Below are positions 21,343 to 33,400 of a DNA stretch of 64,000 nt, piece by piece. Source of the DNA: Heliocidaris erythrogramma (lineage: Eukaryota; Echinodermata; Echinoidea; Camarodonta; Echinometridae); contig CM046864.1 of the NCBI GenBank assembly GCA_025617745.1, forward strand, positions 3,618,616-3,682,615, read 5' to 3'. The notes below the pieces were generated by a model that worked only from the letters and a program-made list of their open reading frames with translations, was not told where the DNA came from and did not search any database. The position numbers and the translations under genes are program-made. Every line of letters starts with the position of its first letter. Within the stretch, counting starts at the first letter, position 1.

Positions 21343-23741
21343 GTAAGCAAGATTTCTATAACCCTCTCAGGGTCTCTTATTCAAGGACGTACATGTTGTG
21401 TGGGATTTAAACATCCTCTTTAAAAATGAATACCATGCAGGGCACCTCAATTGAATAAACACATGAATTTAATATTTTGAGCAAATGCGAGTCTAGTTTC
21501 AGTTTTCAGATGATGTTCAGTTTTGGCAAGCATTATAATATGGTTATGAATACTTACGACCTTCTTTTTCATTATTTGTTTGTTTCTTATTATTTTCATT
21601 GATTTACTCTTTCTTTTCATTATTTTATTTCTTTGATTTAGTATCATCCGGACAAAGTGAGTGAAGAGGAGAGGGAGGCGAGTCAGTCTGAGTTCCAGAG
21701 ATTAGATCAAGCTTGGAAGATCCTCAGTGATCCTGTCCTTAGACATCAATATGACACACAACAGAGAGGTACAACATTAATAATTGTTCAGTTTGTTGAG
21801 GTATTGTCGTCAAGTGACTCTGCCAACCCCCCCCCCCCCCCCCGAGATCTCGACCGTCGACCGTGTGATCGCCCTGAAAATTGGCATGCACGTCGTCCAC
21901 AACGTAATATACAAAACTGTATAAAAATGCTCCGAAATTATTTCACATTAATTAATTATGCTAATTTATGCGTGAAATCAGAATTTTGCTCTAAATCATT
22001 AAATAAAGCTCAAAAATGCTAATTTTTTGTCTAGACACTCCAGTATTCTTAGCAAATATACTTGAAAAAAATTTGGTATCAAAATTGATTTCTCATGTGT
22101 TTTATTGTATTTTAAATTTCTTATATATTTCTTTGGTTTTTTTACCTTTTGTTTTTTATTGTTTTCGGGGACACTTTTGGGATCATAAACAGCATAAAAT
22201 AAATAAATTTTGATCAGTAATTTAAGTAAAAATATTCTTAGATTTATAAATTTTGGCTGAAAACATGTTTTGTGTTGAAATTTTACACAAAATCACGTTT
22301 TTGAGCAATATTTGGTCTGACTTGCCTGGACATCGCGAATTTGGTCTCAAAAGATGCATAAGATTTGAAAGAAAGAAGTCATGAAACGCCGCAGAGACTG
22401 CTTTGCGCGTTGCGGATATATCGTGAGAAACGGCTAGGGGGGTGGATTCTGCCGGTCTGGTTAGGGATAAATGCTTGATGAAGATGGGCCAGGGGGTTCA
22501 AGCCCTTCCACAGCATAGTGTAACCCAGCTGGCTGGATGTATTACATTATTTTCATGAAAACTTCATTCATGTGAAGTTTTTGAACTACATATAAGATCT
22601 CTGATAATTTTATTCTGGTGTGGGGAGGGAAAAGCTCTAAGTCAAATTCAAACACGAACTCACAAATACTGCATTATTATCTATATATTCATTGAGAATT
22701 ATTATTACATTTCTTGCTTTATTATATAAAGGCAGGAAAAGCCAATAAAATGTGTCTATTTTTCATTACAGCTGATGAGTTGAGCACTAATACTCTAATC
22801 AACGATGAAATAGATCTACATGAAATGACATGGGATGCAGGTAGTATTCAATCTCTTCCATTCTTTCCTATTTTGGATTATCTTTATATTTTACTTGGGG
22901 GAGAGGGTGATGAATAATAGCAGTTTTTTCTTTAATTGGATTTTAAATGTAGTTTTCTTTGAATTAAGTTCTGATCACTACCTTTTAAATGTTTTTAATT
23001 TTTTTAAAGACTGAGTAGCAAATACAACTGATATTTTTTTTAATGTGCTTTTCCAAACAGTTCCATAATAATGATTCCCATTAAAATTTGTAATGATGAC
23101 CATCAAGTATATATATTTACGACAGATTAAGATGTTGTGGTATACTACAGTGGGATCTCACTGTAATCCTTGGGACCATGAAAATTACCTTGTTATATCA
23201 GGAATAAAAAATCAGGGTAAAAAGCCCCCAAAGAACATAAAGACCTGGGACCAGCAACATTACCTCGTTATATCAGGAATCTCCAACAGTCCCAAAAGAA
23301 CATAAAGACCTGGGACCAGTAACATTACCTTGTTATATCAGGAATCCTGTTATATTTTCGCCTATCTCTATGCAGGCAGGTACATGTAAGTATGTTTTTG
23401 GATGGAATTCCAGATCATTTTGACAATCTTATTTACCATAAATTGTCATGCATTCCAACCCCACTTCCGCATATAAACTTTATAACTGTGTGGTTATGTA
23501 CAGCTAGAATTATATTCAGTATTTTAGGACTACAATTTGACCTTTGACATTTTTTATTATAGATGAGCTGACGTACTATCATCCATGTAGATGTGGAGGA
23601 GACTACACACTCTCTAAGGATCAAGCAACAGGTTGCAGGATAGTCGAATGTTCTAACTGCTCTCTCTGTATCAGGATCTTAGTAGAACAACAGCACAATA
23701 GACCTACTGAAACTACCCAGAAAGATATGGCAGAGAGATGA
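21241..23741 (+). CDS. DNAJC24: DNAJC24/DPH4 homologue, four coding exons
   Basis: Coding exons are 21241-21342, 21642-21768, 22772-22840 and 23563-23741, with GT-AG introns and consistent phases (0, 1, 1). They give 158 residues, against about 149 in the human protein. The N-terminal J domain (about residues 5-76) starts DLYAILEASSSAS and has the J signature YHPDK at the first exon junction, then FQRLDQAWKILSDP. The C-terminal CSL zinc domain has HPCRCGGDY and CSNCSLCIRI, giving the four zinc cysteines. In eukaryotes this J protein helps diphthamide synthesis on EF-2; its CSL domain binds zinc or iron and its J domain stimulates Hsp70. It is cytosolic, with no signal peptide. The C-terminus (EQQHNRPTETTQKDMAER) is longer than usual and lies in the first unit of a tandem repeat. 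The gene is convergent with ERGIC2. Confidence 0.95.
21642..21768 (+). CDS. DNAJC24: DNAJC24 coding exon 2
   Basis: It follows acceptor TTGATTTAG and opens with YHPDK, so the HPD catalytic motif for Hsp70 stimulation lies at the exon start. It continues through helices III and IV to HQYDTQQR. The donor is AGAG/GTACAA, phase 1. Confidence 0.95.
22772..22840 (+). CDS. DNAJC24: DNAJC24 coding exon 3
   Basis: This 69-nt exon after TTTCATTACAG encodes the acidic linker ending INDEIDLHEMTWDAG. The E-M-x-W pattern is the start of the CSL domain in DPH3 and DPH4. The donor is GCAG/GTAGTA, phase 1. Confidence 0.92.
23148..23360. mobile_element. MITE fragment in DNAJC24 intron 3
   Basis: CAGTGGGATCTCACTGTAAT opens a segment with repeated GGACCA...ATTACCTTGTTATATCAGGAAT blocks (at least three). 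The same GGTCCCAAG/GTTATATC vocabulary occurs at 25.4-25.6 and 25.8-26.0 kb. Confidence 0.5.
23563..23741 (+). CDS. DNAJC24: DNAJC24 terminal coding exon
   Basis: After acceptor TTATTATAG it encodes the CSL zinc domain with cysteines in CRC and CSNC, then the C-terminal tail and TGA. From about 23645 the exon is also unit 1 of a degenerate tandem repeat that extends downstream. Confidence 0.93.
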
Positions 23742-24545
23742 CACAAGATCCTCGAGCAGTGAAATCTTCTAGCTGCTTTCGCCGTGTCCAGGTATCAGTA
23801 GAATAAAGGTCAGATGATCAACCTACTGAAGCGATGCAGGAAGGCATGTCATCAAGTGATACATGATTAGAAAACAATGAATTGTACCAGCTGCTCTCTC
23901 TTTATCAGGGTATCAGTGGAAAAATGGTCTTATGAACCAGATGATGTTACACAGAAAGACAATCCCAAGAGATGACAGCAGATCTGATCATCAGAGATAA
24001 TGGTGAATTGTACCAATTGCTCTCTTTATCAAAGCCTACATGTAGGTAGAATAACAGCACAATGGACCAGATGAAGTTACCCAGAATCATATACAACAGA
24101 GAGATGACACATAATCCCTAGAACGGTGATCTGTACCAGTTGCTCTCTCTCTATCAGGGTTTTGGTGTCAGTACATACGCACTGTAAAACAAAGATCCAA
24201 TGGTCTTCTAGATGAAGCAATGCATGCAGGAGTGCATGTTAATAAGATGACACAAGGTTCTTGAACTTTTATCAGGGTATCTTGTTGGAACAAAGATCTG
24301 GTTGATGGGAGGGGTGTGAATCTGCACAGGACGACATGATAAACAGGTGACAAAGGATTCCAGAACTGTATCAAGTTCTGCTTTTCATGTACATGTATGT
24401 CAATATTTAATAGTACAGCAGAGGTTCTATGATCAATCTAATGAACTTGATGAAGCAATTCAGAAAGATGTAGAAAAGAGATGACTCAAGATTCTGTAAT
24501 GGTGATTTTTCCAAACTATTTGCTGTCTCTTGTCCTAGATGGGGA
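23645..24545 (+). repeat. degenerate tandem repeat of the DNAJC24 terminal coding segment, about 7-8 units of 116-126 bp
   Basis: Landmarks repeat in the same order. The AGCTGCTCTCTCTTTATCAG-type block is at 23655, 23771, 23889, 24015, 24139 and 24265, and more weakly at 24375 and 24516. The GAGATGACACAAGATCC-type block is near 23733, 23852, 23970, 24099, 24247, 24345 and 24479. Unit 3 still translates as NCTSCSLFIRVSVEKWS to an in-frame stop TGA at the same place as the real stop. Unit 4 keeps NCTNCSL and unit 5 keeps CTSCSLSIRV. The units therefore descend from the coding exon. Confidence 0.8.
23802..23807 (+). terminator. candidate DNAJC24 poly(A) signal
   Basis: AATAAA lies 61 nt after the stop codon, inside repeat unit 2. 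It is the nearest canonical hexamer. Use is not demonstrated. Confidence 0.35.
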
Positions 24546-25401
24546 AGATTTTTAAATGTTCCCTGCTGTTTTAACAGTACAGGGAAGCAGTCATTTGCAA
24601 TTTACCTGTATTCTAAGTTATTCTCCTCAAATGCACTTTCTTATGATATATTAAAAATATATCTAACCATTCAATGCTTATTTTCATTTAGGAATACATT
24701 GTGTTTTTCATTAAGGAGTACGTTTTTGTAGCGGTGATCCTACCCAGTTGACTCTCTATCTAGAAGGAATTACAGTGACCTCACTCGGGTCAAAAATTTA
24801 AAGTCCCAATTTATCCTCATAGACTTTATACGTGTGTTAATCCTTTGTACAAGTCGATTTTTGTAGGGCGAATACTCGCCTAAATCGATCAAATTCTCAG
24901 AACAATCTAATGAAAAAACATGGAATTTACACCGCGCAAGTCGAACTAGACGGCAATGTGAAATCAATCATTGTCGAAACTGCCACACGCCGATTTTGTT
25001 TACAAAAATTCCAAGACTTGCTGTCGCGATCTCCGCGCCCACTAATGTGATAAAATCTTTTACCTTATACACATCCTTCTTAAACCTCATCAACTTGAAA
25101 TAGTCTTCAACAAATCAACCACACAACTTAAGCTGTATCTTGTAATTTTTTCCCCTTTTATTCCAAGATAGAAAAAAATATCTCATTTACCTAATACAGT
25201 ACAATAAAAATATATTTACCATAATTGTTTGTAATTTGAATATTGTCAACATTACATGACATTTATAATAAAACATGTTTGAACATTATTTAAAAAGTTC
25301 AGAAATCCAAGTTATTAATATGTAAAGGGTACAGTTTAACATTGTGGCAGTCCTTGAAAGAAAAGGAACGCACTGAATGGAGTATTTTCTCACTAAAGAT
25401 A

Positions 25402-25587
25402 CAGTGAAGACTCCTTATGAAGAGCTACCATATAACAAGATTCATTGTTTTAACAATATAATTTTGTTGATCCCAGGTCAAGGTTTTTTTACCCTGATAT
25501 AAGGAAAGTCCTCATAATTAAAGAAAAAAAAAAGGGTCATTTTCATGGTCCCAAGGTCCTCGTTATTATAGTGAGTTTCCACTGTGA
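25402..25587. mobile_element. short TIR element (MITE), copy 1
   Basis: ACAGTGAAGACTCCTTATGA at the left is imperfectly inverted at the right as ATAGTGAGTTTCCACTGT. The interior has the GATCCCAGGTCAAGG and CATGGTCCCAAGGTCC blocks. It is Tigger/Pogo-like by appearance only. Confidence 0.5.
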
Positions 25588-25814
25588 TGGCCTTTACACA
25601 TACATGATTTAGATTATGGAAGCTTAAAAAAAAATCCTTTTGTCTTGAATAAGACCATTAATGTTCTTCCCCCAAAATGATTACCTGTATGGAACATTCA
25701 GAAGGGTATAGAACAATGTTAAGTTGCACCATAAAAAAAGGAGGATAGGAATATGAAATTGAAAATGAGAGAAAAAGATTACACTGCCGATGATATGGAG
25801 GAGATTGAGTGCAG

Positions 25815-25991
25815 TACCGTGGAAACTCTGTATAAAGAGCTCCGATATAACAAAATTCCTGATATAACGAGGCAATTTTGCTGGTCCCAAGTCTTTGTTC
25901 TTTTGATTTTTCCCCTGATATAAGAAAATTCCTGATATAACAGGTAATTTTCATGGTCCCCAGGACATCGTTATAGTGAGATTCCACTGTT
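25815..25991. mobile_element. short TIR element (MITE), copy 2
   Basis: CGTGGAAACTCTGTATAAAG at the left and GTTATAGTGAGATTCCACTG at the right are imperfectly inverted. CTGGTCCCAAG and CATGGTCCCCAGG occur inside. It belongs to the same family as 25402-25587. Confidence 0.6.
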
Positions 25992-25995
25992 CAAG

Positions 25996-26110
25996 CCAAA
26001 GAGAGAGAGAGAGAGAGGTTGCATTGCCAATGATATGGAGGAGATTGAGTGCAGTACTAGCCAGAGTAAGAGAGAGAGAGAGAGAGAGAGCTAGCTCAAA
26101 AGAGAGAGGA
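25996..26110. repeat. AG microsatellites
   Basis: GAGAGA runs at about 26000-26017 and 26069-26089. The overlapping plus and minus ORFs are products of this composition. Confidence 0.8.
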
Positions 26111-26683
26111 GGGTGGGTATGTGGTGGATGGGAGAGATCAACAGATGCAAGGAAATACATTGTTGGGGGGACAGGTGTGAAGATTTGTAAAGTTAGCAGA
26201 AATGTTTGAAAAATAATGGTGAAAAAGGAAGGAAATAGGATAAAGTAGTAACCACCCACCTCAAAACATAGAGGACATGCATAATGAACATGTGTATTTG
26301 GAAAAGACAATCGCGAGAATATTTGGGTCGTTCTACTTAGAATACTGTCTTACATCTCGGCCATTATTTCCTTGTACAGAAATTTTTGCAAAAATGAATC
26401 CAGGGGTGGTATTCTGAGATTTATTTTATCTTGTGAAAAGATTTTGATTGTCATAACTTTTAAATTGCAACATTTCATTGGTGTTTGTGCAGATGAATTC
26501 CACGTACACAGCCACTTTTGCGCAGTCAATGATGCGCCATAAGCGTACATTTTGTTATGACAATTAAAATTATTTCACTAAAATCAAAATAAAATAAATC
26601 TCAGAATACCACCCCAGGATACTTACAAAATATGTTCATACTTGCCTTGCCAGATAATTTTCAACCCTACCAATGGTAATATG

Positions 26684-27090
26684 CAAAATTTGAGAAACTA
26701 ATACCTTCGCAAACAACACGTCTTGCAGTATTTCCACTTTGGCTTTAAAGGGAAATCCAACCTTATTAGCAAGTTGTTTTGAAAGAAAGAGCAAAAAATC
26801 AGAGAAGCAGACTGGTGAAAGTTTGAACAAAATCGGATAAGCAATAAGAAAGTGATGAATTGTAATCACTATACATATGGGAATTTCAAAATTTGAGAAA
26901 CTAATACCTTCGCAAACAACACGTCTTGCAGTATTTCCACTTTGGCTTTAAAGGGAAATCCAACCTTATTAGCAAGTTGTTTTGAAAGAAAGAGCAAAAA
27001 ATCAGAGAAGCAGACCGGTGAAAGTTTGAACAAAATCGGATAAGCAATAAGAAAGTGATGAATTGTAATCACTATACATATGGGAATTTC
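26684..27090. repeat. 203-bp tandem duplication of a MITE end
   Basis: The segment starting CAAAATTTGAGAAACTAATA at 26684 is repeated from 26887 with almost no changes (the AGACTGGTG/AGACCGGTG difference is visible). Each unit carries the dispersed MITE vocabulary AAAGGGAAATCCAACCTTA and GTGAAAGTTTGAACAAAATC. The near identity means the duplication is recent. Confidence 0.85.
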
Positions 27091-27934
27091 ATCAATGTGA
27101 ACAAAGTGCAAATTTACAAAATAAACTTAACTACATTGAATGAATATTAAAGAAATATACATCCACCAAACTTCTCTATCGATAATAATAAATATGTGAA
27201 ATAAATGTGAAAAGTTTCAAATTAGAAATGCAAAGTCATATATATCTCGCTGAAAAATTAGCACTTTGTTTGCCTCATTCGTACAACTGCATTTAACTCT
27301 TACTGTGCTAAGGGGTTTAGCTCTCTTCAAAATTTTACCAAAATGTGATCAATGCTTACTTTTCAAATGTCTGCACTTCATTAACCATCTATTATTTCAC
27401 AAAATATTTTGTACAAAACTTGTAGGAAATTTATTAGCATTTCTTTACCCAACTTTATGCATAAGAATTATTGAAAATTACATCCGAGTTTCTTTTTTGT
27501 CCATTATTTTTTTGTTTCTTATTTGTTTACTATTGTTTACTGCTGAAATAAGATAGTATCTTTTTAAAAATCTGCAATTTTCTCTGAAAATTTCTATGTA
27601 GCATATAATTATAATCATATATTTTGATATACATGGACCACTATATTCCTTTCTTGTGGTCGAGCAATTGGTGAATGGAAATGACAAGTCTATCTGTCAC
27701 TTATATGCAACATCGGCACTGAAAGAGTTAAAAAAAAAATAGTATGGGTTATCCCAGTAGATTGAGTGCACACAAGATGACCCACAGTACAGGCATTTAA
27801 GGGTAACTAGACCAACAGCCCACAGGACTAACAAAACAAACACATATGGGGAGATAGAAGAATGTAGGTCTCATGGGTTGATGGTCATGTGAACCCTAAA
27901 AAATTGTCAGAAGACCCAGGAGACTGACATTATT

Positions 27935-28016
27935 GGTCTAGTGGACAGTCGGACTAGTGGACAGTCGGTCCAGTGGACAGTCTGACTAGCGGACAGTCGG
28001 ACAGTAGGTCTAGTGA
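27935..28016. repeat. short minisatellite, unit about 18 bp
   Basis: Four to five imperfect copies of GGTCTAGTGGACAGTCGG-like sequence in tandem. Confidence 0.7.
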
Positions 28017-28257
28017 ACCCTCAAAAGTTATCAGAATGCCTACGAGACCAATATTGTCGATCTAGTGGGCTGTGGGCTGTTGCCAAATTATACCCGTGTT
28101 GCCAAATTAAAAAGAAAATGATTTCTTCAACCCTTTCTTACAAAGCTACATATTTACGGCAAAAACAACATTTCTTACCACACAAAGGATCACATTATCC
28201 TTACATATCATCATTTACAAATAAATAAACAATTATACATATACCTACATGTACATG

Positions 28258-28885
28258 TACTAGGTGTTATAAAAATCATTGGACACTTTTGATCGTTAAT
28301 ATTAAACTAAAAAATAATAAATCGTATCAGGCCGAAGTTTTTACATAGTAAAGTTGAAGGATGTCAAATTTAATGGCAGCAAGTCTCAATACATTTCTCT
28401 GAATACTTTTCTTTTCTTAAAATATTGCTCTGAATATTCACTTAGATTTTTCACTTTTTGAAAAATCAAGGCCACAAAATCCGTGTGTATCAGTAATTAA
28501 TTCAGAATACAGCAATTGGCATTGTGTATTGCAGCTGAAAATCCACAATAGCTTTAACCCAGAGTCTTGAATCCTTACCACTGGACATACAGCATAAGGC
28601 TGGCAGAAATGACAGCTGCAACATACAATGGCAATTCTGTTCTGAATTAATTCCTGATCTACACACATTTTGTGGCCATGATTTTCAACAAGTGATAAAT
28701 CCGATTAAATATTCAGAGCAATATTTTAAGATAAGTATTCAGAGAAATGTAATAAATCTTGCTCCCAATATGACATTCTTCAAGTTTAACTTTAGATCGT
28801 TAAAGCCTCAGTCTGATACGAGGTATACTTTTTTAGTTATTAACAATCAAATGTGTCCACTGTTTCTTCAACACCTAGTACCTAT
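28258..28885. mobile_element. large foldback (imperfect palindrome), about 630 bp
   Basis: Almost the whole segment is self-complementary. TAGGTGTTATAAAAATCATTGG at the left matches the inverse of the right end near 28870. ATTTCTCTGAATACTT...AAAATATTGCTCTGAATATT is mirrored at 28700-28755. GGCCACAAAAT...GTATTGCAGCTG (28470-28535) is mirrored at 28610-28675. Arms are about 300 bp with scattered mismatches, centred near 28570. It lies downstream of the ERGIC2 stop. Confidence 0.75.
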
Positions 28886-29139
28886 GTATAGGGCATTTCA
28901 TGTCAAAGTTATTGCTCTCTCAATTCACTTTGTTCTATATCCATACTAACAGACATTGAAGGTAATACACGTAGGCGACCAAGGTCAGGACTTTCATGAA
29001 AATATGTCACTGCATACCACAACAACCACCCAAAAATGTGATTTTTCAGTTGGATTGTAGAGGTTCCATTTATCATTAGATCCCTGTATGCGTTGATAGG
29101 AAAATCTTAATACCTACTATAATCAGTAGAGGTTACTTA

Positions 29140-29722
29140 AATGGAAATCCAACCTTAATAGCAAGTTGCTTTGAAAGAAAGAAGAAAAATCAGAGAAGCA
29201 GATTGGTGAAAGTTTGAACGAAATCGGACAAGCATAAGAAAGTTATAAATTTTTGAAAGTTGTAATCACAATACTAGTACATTTCAAATTGGCCGAATAG
29301 GTAATGTCACTGTGATGTAGCTGTGGACAACTCCCCCATTCGCTCCAACACACAAACTGACTAAAATGTCACTTTTTTCAAAATGTATTACTCTGTAGGA
29401 TCTTTTTCTTTCATGAGGTCCGACAACAATATGCTATCTCCAATATATTTTGAGTACTGCCCCAAGGGTAAAAGCGCCTCAAAGAAAACCGCAAATTAAT
29501 ATTTTTGTGTACGACAAACGGGAGAGTTGTCCACGAAAATGTCACAATCTACTCACCAAATTGCCAATTTCAGATTCGCATAGATGTAGTGATCTCATTT
29601 TTCAAACATCCATAACTTTCTTAGTCCATGTCCGATTTCTTTCAAAATTTTACCATCCTGTTTTTCTTATTTTTCTGCTTTCACACAAATCATCTTATTA
29701 CCAAGGTTGGATTGCCCTTTAA
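29140..29722. mobile_element. dispersed MITE family, full-length copy
   Basis: Ends are imperfect inverted repeats: AAATGGAAATCCAACCTTA at the left, AAGGTTGGATTGCCCTTTAA at the right. Subterminal GTGAAAGTTTGAACGAAATCGGA on the left mirrors TCCGATTTCTTTCAAAATTTTACC on the right. Related copies occur at 26.7, 39.3, 41.4, 43.0, 46.2 and 52.0/56.4 kb. Confidence 0.7.
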
Positions 29723-29822
29723 TATACAGAAACATAGTCATGTACCCTCATAACATGGCTCTGGTAGAAAAAGAAAGGAAAAAGAGTTCTTGTGAATTCT
29801 CCATGTTTGTGCTCAAAGGAAT

Positions 29823-30012
29823 AGAACTTCGCCTGATATAGTAGCAGAATGAAATCAGAAGTACTAATCCAATGTAATTCATAAGAACATCGTCTGATAT
29901 ACAATGTAGTAGCAGAATGAAATCAGAAGTACTAATCCAATCTAATTCATAAGAACATCGCCTGATATAGTAGCAGAATGAAATCAGAAGTACTAATCCA
30001 ATCTAATTCATC
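29823..30012. repeat. three tandem units of about 60-65 bp
   Basis: CCTGATATAGTAGCAGAATG...AGTACTAATCCAATCTAATTC repeats three times with few changes. The middle unit has a small insertion (ATACAATG). Confidence 0.85.
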
Positions 30013-30375
30013 AGGTATTTCAGAAAGAGTCATTTTCTTGTAGTTACTAAGCACCAAACACATTGCTTCACATGTATTTTTGGCCAATGAAAAGTATAAT
30101 CATTTAAAGATGCTGGACCACAGATGCTGTCATCTTCAGGTTTGTGGGTATCTTGTTTCCTAATCACTGTAGCAACTGAAGGGAAATGTGTTCAGTATGT
30201 TTCCTCGAAAAGCACGGTGCCCGTCAGCCAAACAGAAGATGAGCGATTATTGCAAATTTGAAGACAACGAACCAGACAGTCACCAATGTACGTCTGACAT
30301 CATGGGAGGTTTATACACGAACAGAAAGATTCGTAAGCCATGTTGTGCTAATCAATCAAGTCTACACTAATAAGT

Positions 30376-30456
30376 TTAATGAGTAGGTGGTGCTGTAACT
30401 ATACCCGGAGAGCTAGGAGGCTCAGTGGTGTCTAAATGATGACCAGGTAACGATGT
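30376..30456 (-). CDS. ERGIC2: ERGIC2 terminal coding exon
   Basis: After acceptor TTTGTTTATGTAG it encodes the cytosolic tail TSLPGHHLDTTEPPSSPG, then IVTAPPTH and TAA. The tail is not conserved in sequence with vertebrates, so this exon rests on frame, splice site and total length. Confidence 0.8.
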   Translation of the reverse strand, partial: TSLPGHHLDTTEPPSSPGIVTAPPTH

Positions 30457-33400
30457 CTACATAAACAAAAAAAGAAAAGAGAAAATGCAATATACATGAG
30501 AGCAAGAGGTTATCATGGTTTTATACTGATAAACACAATCAAGAGAATCGGGCTTAAAGTCTAATAAAATTGTTTGCTTTATGTAAAACAAAAAACTTTT
30601 GAGATTGGTCGAGATTAATTAAAATTATTAAATTGCATTTGTCACATCAGAAAATTTGGGGAACTCAAAAGAAAATTTCTTGCCAGAGATGTGGCCGTCA
30701 TTTACCCCTACCATGCCACTTATTCTGTAACTTCCCCTACTTGGATGGCCACCCTTAAACTTGAAATCTGTTTCACCCCATTATCTCCTGCTTTCCCTTC
30801 ATCCTGAAGAATTAATTTCTAAATGAAATGTATTTCTCTCATTCTAATGAATTCATCAAACACATTGTATGAATGTCGTACATATAATAAGCTCTTTATA
30901 AGAACATATAATAAGCTCTTTATAAGAATAAATCTCTTGTTCAGTGCTTTGTAGTACATCATTGATTGGCATGTGAATATTACTTTTGGGACTGAGAGAA
31001 TTCCCTCGCTATAAGCAAACCTTATATCTGTGCTCACTGTATCAAGAGTACCCTGTATCAATAAGCGAGTTTGTTATTAGGATTTGCGCATGATTTGAGA
31101 TAAACTGGCATGTTTGTTTAAAATTCACTGAGATAAGCATCGACTGTGATGTAATGATTATTCATATATATTCATTTAATTATACTTTTCATTAAATCCA
31201 CTGAAAGGCAACAAAGTGCTCATTGATGGTTGGTATTTGACAGTCTGCCAAATGATAGCCAACTTGCAAACCATGCGCTCTCCCAAGTGTTCACTGACGT
31301 GCTATTCTAGTCACCTGGTCTACGACGTCTTTCTTTCATAGAGTTTGAATTCTGTAGGTTGCTATTATCTTTCTTTGAAAAGATGCCTATCCTAATGAAA
31401 CAAGAGCCCCAGGGGGCACGACGCTCACCTGAGGTGGATCAATTCACATCTGGTGCATGTTCTCTCTAGCACCACCAGGAGATATGTTAGAAATTGAAAC
31501 AACTAGGAGGATGTACATGAGATGATGTTAGAAATTAACATAATTCCCCCCCCCCCCACCCCATGGTCTACAATGTCATGTATTATTTGAATCCCCTACC
31601 CCTAAGGATGATTCCTACCAAGTTTGGTTGAATTCCGATCATGTGTTTTGGAGAAGATCAGAATGTACATTTTGCCTGGCAGCGCCCCCCCCCCCCCCCC
31701 CCCCTCCAGTATGTTACCCCCACAGAGTCCCTATAGGGCCACTCAGAGAAATTTCATGAACATTCATTCATTCTTCATCTATAGAGGTATCTCCATACAC
31801 ATTACCAAGTCTAAGCTTTGCCCGGTTCTGGAGAAGAAGATGTTTGAAATTTACATAGCTTTTACAATTGGGGGCCCTCCCCCTGGGCCCCCCTGGGGGC
31901 CACATGTACCATTTTAGCAACTTTGGGTCCCCTACCCCTAAGGATGATTCCTACCAAGTTTGGTTGAATTCCGATCATGGGTTTTGGAGAAGAAGATGAA
32001 AATGTAAAAAGTTAACGGACGACGGACAAATTTCCATCGCAATAGCTCACTCGAGCCTTAGGCTCAGGTGAGCTAAAAAGGGAAAGGTCATTTGGGAAAA
32101 GTTGCTCATGGGCCAATTACGAAATCGCTTATTATTAAGGTGACCTGACATCTTCACCAGGTCAAAGAAGAATAGCTTTAGGGTTGCAATTGGGTGTTAG
32201 GATAAAGAGAAGGTGGAGTTGTGGTAAATATCATTTGTGCGCTTTCTCATTCCTATTAGGTCATTTTGGAAGAATGTCATACATGTAGTAGAAATGTCCC
32301 CTGAAAAGGATTGCTCTTCAAATGCCCTCATGCTCGAAATGTGACAAGAAATATCTGAAGTGTTCGGGCTGAACATTCATGCCACATGTGTGTGCAGTCC
32401 AATATACCCATTTCTGTGTGCAGTGCATGTGCATTTTCAGTGAGATTGGGTCAATTTCTTATCTTTTTGATGATTCCAAACCTCACAGTATACACCAATT
32501 CTTATATGTAGACACGATCAACCTTTCCCAATTGATTTAAAACAGTTTCTCTCACAATGTAATCGCATGACTTGGGGGGGGGGATGCGTTTCATAAAGCT
32601 GTTTGTAAATTTACGAATGACTTTACGAACAACTGGAACATGTTCTTGGGTGCTATACTAATCAGATTCTCAATCATTTAGCACAAGAACTGATCACCAG
32701 TCATGCATAAAGTCGTGTGTAACTTACGAACAGCTTTATGAAACACCCCCCAGAACTCAAATCATCTTTGAAGTTAGGGTTAGGGTTAGGGTTAGGTATA
32801 GTATTACATGCAAGTTCAAGGTTGAAGTAAAGATATCAATTAGTGTAGCATTTGGCAGTGGAGTAATCATTGCAGCTAGGAGAATGTCTTATAGAACCAG
32901 TATGAAGCAGGGCCTTGTGGTGGTGGGATCCAGAACCAACTGTTTCCCTATAATAATAATAATGATAATCATCTGCATTTATATGGCACCTTTTCCAGTT
33001 AGCAACTGCTCAAAGTGCTTTTCAGTGTATTATTACCCCGGTTATTGGATCCTATTACGATTCTGCACTTCTAGTGCACATTCTCCACTCCACAAGGGAG
33101 CATTCCAGTCTGGCTGCCATTTTACAGGCACACATACTATTCCAGTCACAGTGACATTCGCATCCCACCGGGTACCCATTTAACACCTGGGTGGAGAGTG
33201 GCAAATGTAGTTTAATGTCTTGCCAAAGGACATTAGTGCCGCGGCGGAACTTGAACCGCGAACCATGTGATCCACAGTCCGGTGACATATCCACTAGACC
33301 ACGACACCTCTACAAGATATATACATACATGTAGCTGCACTCTCTGGAACTCAAGTGTACTCACCTGTTCGGACTGAAAGGCTTTGAATTTGTTAAATCT

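Noticed and set aside
32774..32796. TTAGGG repeats as a telomere or fusion site
   Set aside because: Only about three and a half units, embedded in intron DNA next to a MITE.
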